Below are positions 61,306 through 64,000 of a stretch of DNA of 64,000 nucleotides, one piece after another. Within the stretch, counting starts at the first letter, position 1, and every line of letters starts with the position of its first letter. The DNA is from JAEMQF01 sp963850525 (GTDB lineage: Bacteria > Pseudomonadota > Gammaproteobacteria > Burkholderiales > Burkholderiaceae_C). The stretch lies in NCBI GenBank assembly GCA_963850525.1, contig CAWKLQ010000008.1:1674001-1738000 (forward strand), given 5' to 3'. A model generated the notes under the pieces. That model saw nothing but the letters and a program-made list of their open reading frames with translations, was not told the origin of the DNA and did no database searches. Both the position numbers and the translations under genes were made by a program.

Positions 61306-62781
61306 CTACGCGGCAGCGAAAGCCTTGGAGCGCGGCCCACCACTCTTCGCAAATGGCGAAGGACGCGCCGGCTTGCGAATCGTCTTGATTTGCACGTCGG
61401 GGTGGCGCCGCACTTCGTGGCCGCCAGGCTGGGCGTGCGGCGCCGGACGGGACCGCTCGCGTGAGTTGAACGCCTCGGCGTTGCGCGGCGCGAAGGTATT
61501 GCCACGCGGGCGCGACTGGCGCGGCGCCGGTGCACCTTCGCCGGGCCGGCCCGTCGCACGGAAGGTCTTGACCTGCGGCTGCGGATTCTTCGGCTCGAGG
61601 CCGCCGATCATCGCCACCGGAATCGGCTGCGTCGTGAAGCTCTGGATGCGGCGCACCATGTCGGTGTCGTTGCGTTCGGCCAGCGTCACCGCCAGGCCGT
61701 TGCGGCCGGCGCGGCCGGTGCGGCCGATGCGGTGCACATAGTCCTCGGCTTTCATCGGCATGCCGTAGTTGATGACGTGCGAGATGCTCGGCACGTCGAT
61801 GCCGCGCGCCGCGACATCGGTCGCCACTAACACGCGCAGGTGCTGCGAGCGCAGGCCCTGCAACACGCGGTTGCGCCGCCCTTGCGGCATTCCGCCGTGC
61901 AAGGACGCGACCTTGTGGCCCATGTCGGCCAGGCGATCCGCGAGCCAGTCGGCGTCGCGCTGCGTGCTCGTGAAGACGAGCGCCTGCTCGACTTCACGCT
62001 GCGTCAGGATGTGATCGAGCAAGGCGTTCTTGTGGTTGTGGTTGTCGGCCCAGTGCAGGCGCTGCTCGATGTTGACGTGCGCCGTCGTGTGCGACGCCAC
62101 CGCGATGCGCTTCGGGTCGCGCAGCAAGTGCCGCGCCAGATTGCCGACGTTGCCGGCGAACGTGGCGCTGTACATCATCGTCTGGCGCGTCGTCGGCAGG
62201 GCCGCGGCGATGGTATTGATGTCGTCGATGAAACCCAGGTCGAGCATGCGATCGGCTTCGTCGAGCACGAGCAGCTCGACGCTCGCCAGATCGCAACGCC
62301 CGCTTTGCAGGTGATCGAGCAGGCGGCCCGGCGTAGCGATGATGATGTCGGGCCCGGCGCGCAGCGCCGAGAGCTGCGCCGGATAAGGCACGCCGCCGAC
62401 GACGGTGGCCACGCGCAGGTTCTTCACCATGCGGCCGTACGTGTCAGCCGCTTTGGAGACCTGCAGCGCGAGTTCGCGCGTCGGCACGAGCACGAGGATG
62501 CGCGCGGCACGCCGTGGCGTGTCGCGGCGTGACGGCTGCACCGGCGCGCCTTCGGCCGTGCGTTGTGCGTGGAACTCGGAGCGCGCCTTGAGAACACGCT
62601 GCAAGGCCGGCAAGATGAACGACGCCGTCTTGCCACTGCCCGTGGCAGACGACACCATCAGGTCCGCGCCGGCCAGTGCGGGCGGGATCGCCGCGATCTG
62701 GACTTCGGTGGCGGTGGCATAACCGGCGTGCGCAACCGCTTGCATGAGGGCGCTTTCCAGGCCCAGTTGTTCGAAACTCAT
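61306..62781 (-). CDS. rhlE: DEAD-box RNA helicase, RhlE type
   Basis: This 491-residue ATP-dependent RNA helicase acts in ribosome assembly or RNA decay. The motifs appear in order: the Q-motif region (FEQLGLESALMQAV..ATEVQ), ATGSGKT, PTRELALQ, TPGRLLDHL, DEADRMLDLGF, SATF, VATDVAARGIDVP and HRIGRTGRAG. The C-terminal ~100 residues are basic and Pro/Arg-rich, as in RhlE proteins that bind RNA. ATG 62781 begins at the Q motif; the open frame upstream has no domain. Confidence 0.93.
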   Translation of the reverse strand: MSFEQLGLESALMQAVAHAGYATATEVQIAAIPPALAGADLMVSSATGSGKTASFILPALQRVLKARSEFHAQRTAEGAPVQPSRRDTPRRAARILVLVPTRELALQVSKAADTYGRMVKNLRVATVVGGVPYPAQLSALRAGPDIIIATPGRLLDHLQSGRCDLASVELLVLDEADRMLDLGFIDDINTIAAALPTTRQTMMYSATFAGNVGNLARHLLRDPKRIAVASHTTAHVNIEQRLHWADNHNHKNALLDHILTQREVEQALVFTSTQRDADWLADRLADMGHKVASLHGGMPQGRRNRVLQGLRSQHLRVLVATDVAARGIDVPSISHVINYGMPMKAEDYVHRIGRTGRAGRNGLAVTLAERNDTDMVRRIQSFTTQPIPVAMIGGLEPKNPQPQVKTFRATGRPGEGAPAPRQSRPRGNTFAPRNAEAFNSRERSRPAPHAQPGGHEVRRHPDVQIKTIRKPARPSPFAKSGGPRSKAFAAA

Positions 62782-63017
62782 TTTGATTTTCCAAGGGAAC
62801 GCCCGTGCTTCGCCGGCAAATCGCCGGACGCACGGGCAAGCCACCCGGTTCAGGGATGACTGGTGAATCGCCAGGGACAGCTCGCGCAGCAGGGCTTTGA
62901 CCCAGATGGACGGAAGCGTCGATGCGACGGCATCACGCCAACCAGTCCCACTGTGGAAATCGATACGGCCGCGCGGCGGGGCCGCGGGAAGATTCGAAAA
63001 AGGGTCGGTGCGATGAA

Positions 63018-63042
63018 CGAAAAGCCGCACTGACGTGCGGCC
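63018..63042 (-). terminator. Probable terminator of orn
   Basis: A hairpin GCCGCACG-TCA-GTGCGGC-type stem (63024-63041) is followed on the minus strand by TTTT. It lies 12 bases past the orn stop. Confidence 0.6.
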
Positions 63043-63053
63043 GAGGCGAGATT

Positions 63054-63629
63054 CTAACTTAGTAGTGATCCTAGGTTCAGGAAATGCTCGCGATAGTACG
63101 CAAGCTCGTCGATCGACTCGTGAATGTCGGCCAGCGCCGTATGCGCTTGCGCCTTCTTGAAGCCCGCCAGGATCTCGGGTTTCCAGCGCCGCGCGAGTTC
63201 CTTGAGCGTGCTCACGTCGAGGTTGCGGTAGTGGAAGAAGGCCTCGAGCGCCGGCATGGTTCGCGCCAGGAAACGCCGGTCCTGGCAGATGCTGTTGCCG
63301 CACATCGGCGACGCGTTTTTCGGCACGTAGCGACGCAGGAACTCGATGACCTGACTCTCCGCCTGCAACTCGTCGATGGTCGACGCCTTGACCTTGTCGA
63401 TCAAGCCGCTGCGCCCGTGCGTGCTCTTGTTCCACGCGTCCATCGCGTCGAGCACGGCGTCGCTTTGATGCACCGCGAACACCGGACCTTCGATGCGCTG
63501 CGTCATCTGCGGATCGGTGACAACGACGGCGATTTCGATGATGCGGTCGCTGTCGGGCAGCAGGCCGGTCATCTCGAGGTCGATCCAGACGAGGTTCTGG
63601 TCGCTGGGGGCCAAGGGGGTTGGGTTCAT
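63054..63629 (-). CDS. orn: Oligoribonuclease
   Basis: Orn degrades very short RNAs, including pGpG from cyclic di-GMP breakdown. The 191-residue DEDDh exonuclease has WIDLEMTGL at the N terminus, DRIIEIAVVVTD, and the final AHTALADIHESI with the catalytic His and Asp. The length is normal. ATG 63629 has GGAGGA upstream; the frame continues to 63770 through low-complexity repeats without motifs. It is divergent from the M48 peptidase gene, an arrangement seen in other betaproteobacteria. Confidence 0.95.
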   Translation of the reverse strand: MNPTPLAPSDQNLVWIDLEMTGLLPDSDRIIEIAVVVTDPQMTQRIEGPVFAVHQSDAVLDAMDAWNKSTHGRSGLIDKVKASTIDELQAESQVIEFLRRYVPKNASPMCGNSICQDRRFLARTMPALEAFFHYRNLDVSTLKELARRWKPEILAGFKKAQAHTALADIHESIDELAYYREHFLNLGSLLS

Positions 63630-63670
63630 CGAGTTCCTCCAGCACGGATTCTCGCAGGCATGCCCATGCG

Positions 63671-63712
63671 CATGCGTTTGCCCGCATGTGTTTGCCCGTA
63701 TGTGTTTGCCCG
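63671..63712. repeat. Three tandem 14-bp units between orn and the M48 gene
   Basis: The unit (C/T)ATG(C/T)GTTTGCCCG occurs three times in a row at 63671, 63685 and 63699. It lies in the shared upstream region of two divergent genes, 42 bases from the orn start at its nearest edge. It may be a binding site array or simple slippage. Confidence 0.8.
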
Positions 63713-63738
63713 CAAACCGAAGACCTACACTTGGCGCC

Positions 63739-64000
63739 ATGCAAGCTTCTGCGTTGACATTGGCGTTCACTGCCGCCCTGGTCGCCTCGCTGCTCGTGCG
63801 CCTGTATCTCGCGACACGGCAGATGCGCTACGTCGCCACGCACCGCGGCGCGGTGCCGCAGCCTTTCGTCGCCAAGGTCTCGCTCGATGCGCACCAGAAG
63901 GCCGCCGACTACACGCTCGCCAAAGGCCGTTTGTCCTTGCTCGAAATCGCCCTGGCTGGCGCCTTGTTGCTCGGCTGGACCCTGCTCGGCGGCCTGGACA
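63739..64000 (+). CDS. M48-family metallopeptidase (Ste24-like), partial
   Basis: Only the first 87 codons are present, running off the right edge. The visible part has a hydrophobic start (ALTLAFTAALVASLLV), then LYLATRQMRYVATHRGAVPQPF and a second membrane segment (LLEIALAGALLLGWTLLG). This resembles the N terminus of the membrane-bound Ste24-type M48 peptidases next to orn in betaproteobacteria. The HExxH motif would be beyond the edge, so catalysis cannot be checked. Confidence 0.75.
   Translation, partial: MQASALTLAFTAALVASLLVRLYLATRQMRYVATHRGAVPQPFVAKVSLDAHQKAADYTLAKGRLSLLEIALAGALLLGWTLLGGLD

Overview
The window is high-GC DNA from a betaproteobacterium, most likely in or near the Burkholderiales; no genus can be named. 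The evidence is a conserved gene order (ssrA, gph, ubiG, an OmpA-family gene, gyrA, pheA, tyrA, a fused aroA-cmk, rpsA, ihfB, lapA, lapB, rfaE1, hldD), a tmRNA tag reading ANDSTYALAA, an orn / M48 peptidase divergent pair, and dispersed 'GTCATCCCGGCG...CGCCGGGATGAC' palindromes.

Layout. Positions 1-11417 (minus) are one reading frame that runs off the left edge: at least 3805 residues of a giant repeat-rich exoprotein with an N-terminal LEPR-XLL-type motif and a metzincin zinc motif. Then come tmRNA with its terminator and, on the minus strand, gph, ubiG and an OmpA-family protein with an extreme polyproline linker. From 14.6 to 27.6 kb the plus strand carries a housekeeping run: gyrA, aromatic amino acid synthesis (pheA, tyrA, aroA-cmk), rpsA, ihfB, the LPS-control pair lapA/lapB, the ADP-heptose genes rfaE1 and hldD, and a ComEA-like protein.

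Positions 27.6-39.9 kb (minus) hold one four-module non-ribosomal peptide synthetase of 4112 residues. It has half a condensation domain at its N terminus and no thioesterase. Hand-read specificity codes suggest Val-like, unassigned, Leu, Gly. A patatin-like lipase lies just upstream of it. Positions 41.3-47.9 kb (minus) are a minor pilin operon, fimT-pilV-pilW-pilX-pilY1-pilE, with overlapping stop/start codons at its first four junctions.

Positions 48.1-54.5 kb are the most unusual stretch. The intact dnaE is followed, in its own direction, by a shortened DUF1016/YhcG-family gene, then a broken copy of the dnaE 3' end, then a toxin-antitoxin pair with a small extra ORF, then a second copy of the dnaE 3' end. 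Payload genes therefore alternate with dnaE tails. One tail is nearly identical to the intact gene; the other is diverged and internally deleted.

The right part (54.5-64 kb) holds trhO, a small methyltransferase coupled to an EgtB-like sulfoxide synthase, an alpha/beta hydrolase, a DUF599 membrane protein, a pirin, gluQ, an FKBP isomerase, an RhlE-type RNA helicase, orn, and the start of an M48 peptidase.

All calls come from reading the sequence. No database search or alignment program was run, and the motif positions were counted by hand.
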